Assembly: GCA_002396125.1 (NCBI GenBank)
Contig: DGWL01000090.1
Location: 1-5,001 of the forward strand
Reading direction: 5' to 3'
Source of the DNA: Porphyromonadaceae bacterium UBA4259
GTDB taxonomy: Bacteria; Bacteroidota; Bacteroidia; Bacteroidales; Muribaculaceae
Length of the DNA: 5,001 nt
Position 1 is the first letter of the stretch; each line of letters begins with the position of its first letter. The position numbers were made by a program, and so were the translations under genes. The notes beneath the pieces were generated by a model that saw only the letters and a list, made by a program, of their open reading frames with translations, was not told where the DNA came from and searched no databases. Below, one piece after another: positions 1-5,001 of this stretch.

Positions 1-1145
1 ATGCCCACATGCATGCCGCTCACGGCCGGCGAGCACTTGTTGAACTTGCTGTGAGCCACCCAGGGAGTGATGCGCAGCGACGATGTCCAGCGCTCGCGGT
101 GAGAGTAGCCGGTGAGAGAAGTGTTGGTGAGCTTGCTGGTGAAGTTGATGTCGAAGTCAATCGAGGCCATTGCGCTGAAGCAGTGCAGGTTGCGACCCTC
201 GGTGCCGAGCGTGGTGCGGATGTCGTTGCCATCGTCGTCGGTGCTCCAGCTGTAGTTAGCAATGTCCCAACTGTAGCGGTCGTAGAAGCCACCCACGTTA
301 GGGGTAATTGACAGGCGGCCGTGGTTTAGCACGGTGTAGCCCAGCTGCACGCCCACGGTGATGTGGGTGGGATTGCTCGAGCTGTTGCCTTGCAGTGGGC
401 GTCCTTGCTCGTCGGGGAGCACGTTGAAGATGTTGGAGTTGCGATAAGATGGCTGGCCAAATGCCACCTCGGCCTTGAGCCTAAGGGCTTTGTAGCCGCC
501 GGTGAGACCCACGTGGAACATGGCGCTACCGCCAAAGTTGTCGCGCAGCGAGCCGGTGGGATGGTCGTAGCCTACGCCAGCAATCACGCCATAGAAATAC
601 TGCTTGCCGGTGACTTGTGGCACTCCGGGCACGCCTATTTCCTGCAACTGGCTCTCGACCGAGCTTTCCCAGCGCTCAAGAGCCGCAAGGTTGTTGCCAC
701 CGCCGGTTTCACGTGCCAGCTGTCGTGCGCGCTGGCGATACAGGTCTTGATAGTGGCGCAAGCGCCGGTCAACTTGGGCGCCATCGATGCCGTTGTTGAT
801 TTCTTGCTGCAAGTGCCGCCGCATGAGCTCCAGCAGGTCGAATTGCAGCTGGTGGTAGCGCAGTCGCTCGGGAGTGCGATGCGCGGCACTCGATGCCGAG
901 GCGTTGCGGTGCATGATGGCTCGTGCCGCCAGTTGCACAGCTCCGCCGGTGCCTTCAAGAGGGGTGGCGCTTAGTTCCACTTCGAGCATTGAAGGCTCGC
1001 TGCTGGTGGGGGGCAGTTGCTTGAGAAAGTCGCTCCAGGCGATGGGCCCGTCGCTCCACAGTTTCACGTCGGTGGCGGCATTAGCTGCCATCGCCGGCAA
1101 GAGCATGGCGACACACATTATAGTGAGAATTATAGCACGTTTCAT
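1..1145 (-). CDS. Secreted helical-domain/outer-membrane beta-barrel protein, C-terminus cut by window edge
   Basis: The frame is open from an ATG at 1145 to the left edge (381 codons, no stop), so the gene is partial. Residues 1-23 form a signal peptide (MKRAIILTIMCVAMLLPAMA then ANA). Residues 29-45 contain a W-x-D-F motif (W37, D39, F40) after LWSDGPIA. Residues 91-148 are helical and rich in Arg, Gln and Leu, including LRYHQLQFDLLELMRR at 95-110. From about 181 on, short alternating hydrophobic stretches rich in Gly and aromatic residues look like beta-barrel strands (181-195, 208-236, 260-292, 319-338, 353-368). The likely role is an outer-membrane protein with a periplasmic N-terminal domain; its function is unknown to me. 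The N-terminal layout resembles DUF922-type secreted protease-like proteins with their zinc motif lost (inference). It is separated from the upstream operon by 146 bases holding a terminator-like hairpin and a possible promoter, so it is probably its own transcription unit. The secreted barrel reading is fairly sure; the family is not. Confidence 0.8.
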   Translation of the reverse strand, partial: MKRAIILTIMCVAMLLPAMAANAATDVKLWSDGPIAWSDFLKQLPPTSSEPSMLEVELSATPLEGTGGAVQLAARAIMHRNASASSAAHRTPERLRYHQLQFDLLELMRRHLQQEINNGIDGAQVDRRLRHYQDLYRQRARQLARETGGGNNLAALERWESSVESQLQEIGVPGVPQVTGKQYFYGVIAGVGYDHPTGSLRDNFGGSAMFHVGLTGGYKALRLKAEVAFGQPSYRNSNIFNVLPDEQGRPLQGNSSSNPTHITVGVQLGYTVLNHGRLSITPNVGGFYDRYSWDIANYSWSTDDDGNDIRTTLGTEGRNLHCFSAMASIDFDINFTSKLTNTSLTGYSHRERWTSSLRITPWVAHSKFNKCSPAVSGMHVG

Positions 1146-1150
1146 GATTG

Positions 1151-1165
1151 AGTGTTGTTTTTTAC
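1151..1165. repeat. Left copy of a 15-base direct repeat
   Basis: Plus strand reads agtgttgttttttac. It matches 1281-1295 at 14 of 15 positions, in the same orientation, 130 bases apart. This copy lies in the leader of the barrel gene, between its candidate promoter and its ATG. The T-run (A-run on the coding strand) lowers its complexity, so chance is possible. Confidence 0.5.
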
Positions 1166-1169
1166 CTAT

Positions 1170-1202
1170 AAAACGTAACAAGGCGGTGTAATATTGTGGA
1201 AA
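1170..1202 (-). promoter_or_regulatory. Candidate Bacteroidota promoter for the left-edge barrel gene
   Basis: On the minus strand, TACGTTTT at 1177-1170 fits the Bacteroidota -7 consensus TAnnTTTG at all but the last base. TTTC at 1202-1199 lies 21 bases upstream, roughly where the -33 TTTG element should be. The -7 box ends 24 bases before the ATG at 1145, leaving a short A-rich leader. Both boxes are imperfect, so this is a suggestion based on position and partial match. Confidence 0.35.
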
Positions 1203-1203
1203 G

Positions 1204-1242
1204 CAATCAAGGGCCGTGCCCCAGTGGCGCGACCCTTGATTG
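1204..1242 (-). terminator. Strong stem-loop, likely terminator of the SusCD operon
   Basis: Arms 1204-1213 (caatcaaggg) and 1233-1242 (cccttgattg) pair perfectly over 10 bp. After one C/A mismatch (1214/1232) the stem continues for six more pairs (1215-1220 with 1226-1231, one G-T wobble), closing on a 5-base loop (ccagt). It lies about 50 bases after the stop codon of the last operon gene and before the next gene. The tract after the hairpin on the minus strand is only gcTTTCC, not a long U-run, so it is not a textbook intrinsic terminator. A bidirectional or 3'-end protecting role is possible. Confidence 0.6.
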
Positions 1243-1255
1243 ATATTAAGGTGGA

Positions 1256-1275
1256 CTTTTCCTGATTAAGAAAAG
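1256..1275 (-). other. Small inverted repeat between operon stop and main hairpin
   Basis: cttttc (1256-1261) and gaaaag (1270-1275) are perfect 6-bp arms around an 8-base loop. It sits between the stop codon at 1292 and the larger stem-loop, giving two hairpins in tandem in the 3' untranslated region. It is AT-rich and weak, so it may not form a stable structure. Confidence 0.3.
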
Positions 1276-1280
1276 ACGTT

Positions 1281-1295
1281 AGCGTTGTTTTTTAC
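1281..1295. repeat. Right copy of a 15-base direct repeat, overlapping a stop codon
   Basis: Plus strand reads agcgttgttttttac, differing from 1151-1165 only at the third base. This copy spans the TAA stop (1292-1294) of the small lipoprotein gene plus the bases just after it, so part of the repeat is coding and part is not. Together the copies bracket most of the intergenic region. Confidence 0.5.
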
Positions 1296-1867
1296 ATTTC
1301 GTCATTGACGAAGCCTGTGTAGCGATGGCCGCTCACCTTAATCTTGCAGCCTGCTGGCAGCTCGGGGTCGATGATAAATGGGTCATCGCTGAAGCTGATG
1401 TAGAACTCAATGTAGTCGGCAGGCATGCCGCTTTGAGTTTTAGCGCCTCCCTTGACGATTTTACCATCAGTTACCGTAACAGTTTCCCCGGCAATCATCT
1501 CATAATTCTTATAGAGATAAGCACTTGGGCCATAGAGGTTCTCGCTGTTGCTGGCGCTGCTGAATGTCATGGTGCTTGGGTCTGCGTTGATTTTCACTTG
1601 ATAGGGGAAGTAGTAGCAAGTGGGATCAACGAGCCACATCTCGGTGGCGATATTGGCGGCAGTGTTGCTGGTGGTGATGTTGTAATAGCCGTCGCCAAAC
1701 CAGTCGGGGTCGAGCTCTTCGCCATTGGGGGCAACAAGCGACACATGCACATACCACTCGCCGGCCATGTCAACAGTTGCGGTGTTTTCAATCTCGTCTT
1801 TCTCGCACGATGTGAATGCAATGAGCATTGCCATCAGCGCTAGTATTGAATATAATGACTTTTTCAT
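1292..1867 (-). CDS. Small outer-membrane lipoprotein, lipid-binding putative hydrolase type (BT2261-like position)
   Basis: A complete 191-residue protein with a lipoprotein signal peptide: MKKS, a hydrophobic core, then lipobox FTSC with Cys21 as the lipidated residue. The mature start is very acidic (EKDEIE at 22-27), a Bacteroidota-style surface export signal. The folded part (about 33-191) shows AGEWYV (35-40), TSNTAAN (66-72), W78 and D81, YQVKI (89-93), a late YIEFYISFSDDP segment and the end SGHRYTGFVNDEM. I recognise this pattern from the Pfam family called lipid-binding putative hydrolase (PF12888); despite the name, I see no catalytic motif. It is the last gene of the SusC-SusD operon, 22 bases after its neighbour, and takes the place of BT2261 in the B. 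thetaiotaomicron complex. It probably decorates the transporter at the cell surface. The start is supported by AGGAG eight bases before the ATG. Confidence 0.88.
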   Translation of the reverse strand: MKKSLYSILALMAMLIAFTSCEKDEIENTATVDMAGEWYVHVSLVAPNGEELDPDWFGDGYYNITTSNTAANIATEMWLVDPTCYYFPYQVKINADPSTMTFSSASNSENLYGPSAYLYKNYEMIAGETVTVTDGKIVKGGAKTQSGMPADYIEFYISFSDDPFIIDPELPAGCKIKVSGHRYTGFVNDEM

Positions 1868-1879
1868 ATCTTATTCTCC
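1859..1879 (-). repeat. Repeated translation start region, copy 2
   Basis: These 21 bases (GGAGAATAAGAT, ATG, AAAAAG) match 4126-4147, in front of susD, with a single one-base insertion there. The segment holds the Shine-Dalgarno site, spacer, start codon and codons 2-3. The lipoprotein gene lying between the two copies does not have it. Confidence 0.75.
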
Positions 1880-1880
1880 T
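1876..1880 (-). promoter_or_regulatory. Shine-Dalgarno site for the small lipoprotein gene
   Basis: AGGAG on the minus strand lies 8 bases before the ATG at 1867, within AGGAGAATAAGAT. Clear Shine-Dalgarno sites are not the rule in Bacteroidota, and nearly the same leader precedes the susD gene of this operon. Confidence 0.7.
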
Positions 1881-1889
1881 TTCTTTAAA

Positions 1890-2615
1890 TTATTTAGGAA
1901 TAGGAAGTCCATCGGGGTAGTTGTCCTCGGTAATTGGTGTGAGGATAGCACCACCGCCAAGGTAGTAGTTCAGGCGATAGGTAAAGATGCCTGTAGCGGG
2001 GTTGAACAAGCCGTCGTACATCAGCTCAGGATCTTCGGGGTCATAGAAGTAGAAATCGCCTTCTTCAATGAGCTCTACACTATTGTCGTCGTTGAGCAAG
2101 AGAATCGACTCGGCATCGAAATCATAGGGATAGCCCGGATAGACGCCATAGGTGTAGTAGCCACACAGCAGGTCGCTAATCAGGTAATAGCTGTCGCCCA
2201 AGTCCTGGATTGAGATGGGAGAGTTGTAGTAGTGGCGGGCAGCGTTGGTGGCATGCTTACATTCGCCCCAGTAGATGTTGTCGAAATGACCGGGATTGTT
2301 AACCCACACGTTGCGCTTTTCGGTGGCTGTAAACCCCTCGGGGTTCTTAACCGAGTAAAACACAGTGTAGAAGCCGGGATTTTCCATGTCAACGTTGGAG
2401 GTGACCACCACATTAGAGGTGTAGTCCTCACCGTTGAGACTTGCACTGTAGCCCGGATCAACATATTCATCCCCCACACTAAGCAAGATGTTGCCACCCT
2501 CAAGCGTGATGACGGGATAGTAGAGGATATCAGTCACGCCTTCGGTAGTCTTGTCGCATGAAGTGAGCGAGAAGGCAACCAAAGCACTGAAAGCTAAATA
2601 TTTTAATATCTTCAT
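1890..2615 (-). CDS. Lipoprotein with DUF5011 Ig-like domain and tyrosine-rich C-terminal domain (BT2262-like)
   Basis: A complete 241-residue protein. The signal peptide ends in lipobox LTSC with Cys20 as the lipid site. Residues 34-105 form an Ig-like domain of the DUF5011 type, starting PVITLEGG, with VGDEYVDPGYSA (47-58), NPGFYTVFYSVKNPEG (79-94) and VWV at 103-105. Residues 109-241 form a second domain with about 18 tyrosines, in clusters such as YYTYGVYPGYPYDFD and FYFYDPEDPE; its position matches the C-terminal domain of BT2262-type proteins (DUF5012-like, from memory). It lies between the SusD gene (37 bases upstream) and the small lipoprotein gene (22 bases downstream). The likely job is a surface-exposed accessory lipoprotein of the SusCD transporter, perhaps helping ligand capture or complex assembly. 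There is no Shine-Dalgarno before the ATG, only an AT-rich leader, unlike its two lipoprotein neighbours. The DUF5011 call is strong; the function is inferred from the locus. Confidence 0.88.
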   Translation of the reverse strand: MKILKYLAFSALVAFSLTSCDKTTEGVTDILYYPVITLEGGNILLSVGDEYVDPGYSASLNGEDYTSNVVVTSNVDMENPGFYTVFYSVKNPEGFTATEKRNVWVNNPGHFDNIYWGECKHATNAARHYYNSPISIQDLGDSYYLISDLLCGYYTYGVYPGYPYDFDAESILLLNDDNSVELIEEGDFYFYDPEDPELMYDGLFNPATGIFTYRLNYYLGGGAILTPITEDNYPDGLPIPK

Positions 2616-2652
2616 AATAAAGTCGTTTTAAGTGTAAAAACCTTAACTATAA

Positions 2653-4134
2653 TCATTTTGCCCAGAATACAGGCGCGTTGTCGCCCGGATAGGTGGGTGT
2701 GTTCTGGTTGCGGTTGGCCGACGACTCGGCATAGGGGAAGCGTTGCAGGATTCCATTGCCAAGAGCCGAGTTGACAGAGATGGGCGTGTAGAGTGTGCCG
2801 GGGACGAGATACTCGGGATGGTAAGAATCGGTTGCCGCGTTGTAGATTTGCTCACCGGTAACAGTGCCCATAGCCGGATACTTGAGACGGCGCATCTCGC
2901 ACCAAGCCTCGAAGCTGTTGTAGCCCGAGAGGTCAACCCACTTTTGGATGCCGATGGCCTCCTTGTAGTTGCTGATGGTGAGAGGATAGGCTGCGATAAC
3001 GGCATCAACACCTGTGACACCAGCCTTGGCAAACGAAGCCTCGATTGCTGCTCGGTAGTAGGCCTGAGCCTGAGCGGCATTGTTGTTCTTGGCATAGTAC
3101 TCGGCAATGAGGAAGTTGATTTCCGAGAGGCTGATGAGCACAACTGGGTCGTTGTAGTGAGCGTTGGGGCGGCACCAGTAGTTGGCCTTGTAGCTACCGG
3201 TGGTAGCAAAGTTGGTACCACTCACACCACCGGTGAACTGACCGCTGCTGTTAGGAGTGAAGTAGGCTGCCAGGCGGGCATCGGTTGCATCTTTCATGGT
3301 GCTCAACAGCGCCAGGTTGAGAATGATGTTGATTTGCGAAGCGCCATAGCTTGCGAATGCGTCCTCCATAAAGAATGGGTTGGCCTGGCCTGCCTCATTC
3401 TTCCAGCAGCCTGCAAACTGCACGTCGGCTGTTGGGAAGTTGTCCTCGTTGATGAGGGCGGCAATCTGGCTGTTAACGTCCTTAACACCGCTCTCGCGGG
3501 TGAGGATGCGCAGCTTCAGTGCGTTGGCAAACTTAATCCAGTTGCCGGCGTTTCCATTGGGGAACAGCAGGCTGGTAGCCACTTGGTCGCTGCTGCTGGC
3601 CTTTGACAAAGCCTCGTCGAGCTCGGCAAGGATGCCGTCGTAGATTGCCTGTCCGTCGTCATACTTGGGAGTCAAGATGTCGAGGTTGTGCGACTCGCTA
3701 TAAGGAACTTCGCCATAGCAGTCGACAAGCACCTGATAGATAAATACCTTGAGAGTGGTGGCTGCCAGGTAGGTTCCCCAGTCTTCACTGGCCGAGGAAA
3801 GCTCCATGATGCTCTTGATGTTGTTAAGGGCTCGTGTATTGAGCTGGATGTACATACTGCTGGAGCGAGTGGGACTCTGGTTGAACTGGCTGTAGTCAAG
3901 ATAGTTGCTTGTGCCAAATTCTTGAGAGAAGTGCTGTGCGAAATAACCTCCCACGGTGCGCAGGTAGTCGCCATAGCTGTGAGCGAGGTTCATCTCGGCG
4001 GCAGGCAACATCATCGAGGGGGTCATGTTCTCCTGTGAGGGAGAGTTAGGGTCTTCGTTAATGTCGAGGTAACTATCGCATGAAGTGGTTGCCAACCCGA
4101 GCACCAACAGACCTGCTAATAATATCTTTTTCAT
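2653..4134 (-). CDS. SusD-like outer-membrane lipoprotein, substrate-binding lid of the transporter
   Basis: A SusD/RagB-type protein of 493 residues, a normal family length. I chose the ATG at 4134: GGAG lies nine bases upstream and MKKILLAGLLVLGLATTSC is then a clean lipoprotein signal with Cys19. The ATG at 4149 would add five residues (MENKI) and put the Shine-Dalgarno inside the gene. The mature protein begins DSYLDINEDPNSPS, typical of the SusD-like_2 group (PF12771). Further family landmarks are YGEVPYSES (140-148), TPKYDDGQAIYDGI (155-168), WIKFANALKLRIL (199-211), SEINFLIAEYYAK (337-349), EAWCEMRRLKYP (409-420) and LQRFPYAESSANRNQNTP (463-480). SusD proteins sit on the cell surface, hinge over the SusC barrel and deliver ligand into it. 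It directly follows the susC gene (21 bases) and is surely co-transcribed. This SusD-like_2 group, with the two following lipoproteins, suggests a peptide rather than glycan substrate (inference). Confidence 0.95.
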   Translation of the reverse strand: MKKILLAGLLVLGLATTSCDSYLDINEDPNSPSQENMTPSMMLPAAEMNLAHSYGDYLRTVGGYFAQHFSQEFGTSNYLDYSQFNQSPTRSSSMYIQLNTRALNNIKSIMELSSASEDWGTYLAATTLKVFIYQVLVDCYGEVPYSESHNLDILTPKYDDGQAIYDGILAELDEALSKASSSDQVATSLLFPNGNAGNWIKFANALKLRILTRESGVKDVNSQIAALINEDNFPTADVQFAGCWKNEAGQANPFFMEDAFASYGASQINIILNLALLSTMKDATDARLAAYFTPNSSGQFTGGVSGTNFATTGSYKANYWCRPNAHYNDPVVLISLSEINFLIAEYYAKNNNAAQAQAYYRAAIEASFAKAGVTGVDAVIAAYPLTISNYKEAIGIQKWVDLSGYNSFEAWCEMRRLKYPAMGTVTGEQIYNAATDSYHPEYLVPGTLYTPISVNSALGNGILQRFPYAESSANRNQNTPTYPGDNAPVFWAK

Positions 4135-4147
4135 AATCTTATTCTCC
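4126..4147 (-). repeat. Repeated translation start region, copy 1
   Basis: These 22 bases (GGAGAATAAGATT, ATG, AAAAAG) match 1859-1879 apart from one extra T before the ATG. The repeat includes the Shine-Dalgarno site and first codons of susD, and supports the start at 4134 over that at 4149. Confidence 0.75.
4144..4147 (-). promoter_or_regulatory. Shine-Dalgarno site deciding the susD start
   Basis: GGAG on the minus strand lies nine bases before the ATG at 4134. Its first G is also the last base of the alternative upstream ATG (4149-4147), so a ribosome using this site would start at 4134. Confidence 0.7.
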
Positions 4148-4155
4148 ATTAAAAA

Positions 4156-5001
4156 TTAGTACTTAATGCTAAGATTTAAACCAAACACGCGGCAGCTGGG
4201 GTTGGTGTAAAGCTCACCGAAGTTACCCTCGAGGTCGGTACCGGTAGTGGTAGTCTCGGGGTCGATGTAGTAGTTGTCGCGAGCTGTCCAGGTGAACAGG
4301 TTGTTGGCAAAGAGGGTGATGGCCACGTTGCTGAGCTTGGCGGCGTTAACCCACTTCTTGGGAAGCTCCCAAGTGAGGCTCAGGTTGCGCAGCTTGGCAA
4401 AGGTGCGGTCAACGAGATAGGCCTCGCCACCGTTGCCCCAACCATAGAGGTTGAAGTAGTCTTGCAAGCCCTGATCGCTCATGATGATGGGAGTGGTGTT
4501 CTCAACATACTCGTCGCCAACCTTCACAACACTGTTGGGGATGATGAATGGACGACGCTGGTTGTAGGTGGTGATGATGCCGTTACCGGTGAACTGCATC
4601 AAGTTCTTGGTGCGTGAGAACAGAGTTCCGCCCCAGCGCACGTCGAGTTGAGCACTCAGAGTAACGCCATAGGCGCTAATCGAGGTGTTAACACCACCGG
4701 TCCACTTGTGGTTCATGTCGCGGCCGGTGTCGAGAACCTCACTCGAGAGAACGGGCTGGCCATACTGGTCAACAACGGGGTGAACCACGCCTTGCTTGTC
4801 GGTGTATTTCTCGGGCAGATAGGTGTAGTAAGAACCCATGGGCTTGCCTTCCTCGGCATACATGTAGACGGCGTCGTCGCCGGCCGAGAAGCTGTAGATG
4901 GTAACCTTGCCGCCCTCAAGACTCTCGGGCATCGAGAGCACCTTGTTGCGGTTGATTGCCAAGTTGAAGCCCAAGTCCCAACGGAAGTTGTTGGTAAGAA
5001 C
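4156..5001 (-). CDS. SusC/RagA-type TonB-dependent outer-membrane transporter, C-terminal 281 residues
   Basis: The frame is open to the right edge, so the N-terminus (signal, carboxypeptidase-like, TonB box and plug regions) is missing. Family members are usually near 1000 residues, so this is roughly the last quarter of the barrel. Visible landmarks, counted from the edge, are NNFRWDLGFNLAINRNKV (4-21), HKWTGGVNTSISAYGVTLSAQLDVRWGG (98-125, given here in outline: the conserved G-G/N pair, then the Q-L-D-V-R-W-G-G strand), FAKLRNLSLTWELPKKW (201-217), VAITLFANNLFTW (226-238), DNYYIDPETT (242-251) and the closing strand RVFGLNLSIKY, ending in an aromatic residue as barrel proteins do. It forms the TonB-driven channel through which ligand captured by SusD enters the periplasm. 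The stop codon lies 21 bases before the susD start. Any promoter of the operon is outside the window. Confidence 0.95.
   Translation of the reverse strand, partial: VLTNNFRWDLGFNLAINRNKVLSMPESLEGGKVTIYSFSAGDDAVYMYAEEGKPMGSYYTYLPEKYTDKQGVVHPVVDQYGQPVLSSEVLDTGRDMNHKWTGGVNTSISAYGVTLSAQLDVRWGGTLFSRTKNLMQFTGNGIITTYNQRRPFIIPNSVVKVGDEYVENTTPIIMSDQGLQDYFNLYGWGNGGEAYLVDRTFAKLRNLSLTWELPKKWVNAAKLSNVAITLFANNLFTWTARDNYYIDPETTTTGTDLEGNFGELYTNPSCRVFGLNLSIKY

Noticed and set aside
363..974. 203-codon plus-strand open frame
   Set aside because: It is antisense to the barrel gene, whose own frame is open across the whole stretch and encodes a signal peptide plus barrel-like strands. The plus-strand product has no recognisable domain or start signal.
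874..1191. 105-codon plus-strand open frame reaching into the intergenic region
   Set aside because: Most of it is antisense to the start of the barrel gene, and its end covers that gene's leader and candidate promoter; no domain is visible.
1325..2213. Two overlapping plus-strand open frames (1325-1843 and 1725-2213)
   Set aside because: Both are antisense to the two small lipoprotein genes, with no family resemblance and no start signals.
2625..2641. Possible hairpin gtttt/aaaac between the SusD and DUF5011 lipoprotein genes
   Set aside because: Only five weak AT-rich pairs around a 7-base loop; not convincing as a terminator or regulatory fold.
2743..3606. 287-codon plus-strand open frame
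   Set aside because: It lies wholly antisense to the clearly recognised SusD gene; such long shadows arise from codon bias on the coding strand.
4972..4974. TTG at 4974 as a start for the transporter gene
   Set aside because: The same frame continues to the window edge with family-typical residues (NNFRWD), so this is an internal leucine codon of a partial gene.
1..5001. CRISPR arrays, tRNA or rRNA genes, insertion sequences, phage genes
   Set aside because: No regularly spaced repeats, no transposase or integrase coding, and no cloverleaf or rRNA-like sequence were seen; nearly all of the window is taken up by the five minus-strand genes.

Overview
The window looks like a chromosomal fragment of a Bacteroidota bacterium, most likely order Bacteroidales. 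It carries a SusC/SusD outer-membrane pair with typical Bacteroidota accessory lipoproteins, and at least one Bacteroidota-style promoter candidate. The base composition looks balanced to slightly GC-leaning in the coding parts, which would fit Muribaculaceae or Prevotellaceae better than Bacteroides, but that is only an impression. All five genes I can support lie on the minus strand, so the window reads right to left.

Right to left: positions 5001-4156 hold the last 281 residues of a SusC/RagA-type TonB-dependent transporter, with its N-terminus beyond the window edge. After 21 bases comes its SusD-like lipoprotein partner (4134-2653). After 37 bases comes a lipoprotein with a DUF5011-type Ig-like domain and a tyrosine-rich C-terminal domain (2615-1890). 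After 22 bases comes a small lipoprotein of the 'lipid-binding putative hydrolase' type (1867-1292). The four genes are tightly packed and look like one operon. A strong stem-loop (1204-1242) follows as a likely terminator. A separate gene then starts at 1145 and runs off the left edge. It encodes a signal peptide, a helical N-terminal domain and an apparent outer-membrane beta-barrel.

How they work together: the order SusC, SusD, DUF5011 lipoprotein, small lipoprotein matches the Bacteroides thetaiotaomicron BT2264-BT2263-BT2262-BT2261 complex as I remember it. That complex was crystallised as a four-component SusCD transporter with peptides in its cavity. By analogy, the operon probably builds a surface nutrient importer in which SusD is the lid on the SusC barrel and the two extra lipoproteins sit at its surface. 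No glycoside hydrolase, sulfatase, sensor or sigma/anti-sigma gene is visible, so nothing here points to a polysaccharide. Peptide uptake is a reasonable inference but not shown by the sequence.

The gene at the left edge is the least ordinary item. Its N-terminal domain carries what looks like a ruined HExxH-type motif, as in DUF922 secreted protease-like proteins, joined to a barrel. All long plus-strand reading frames lie antisense to these genes and are treated as shadows.
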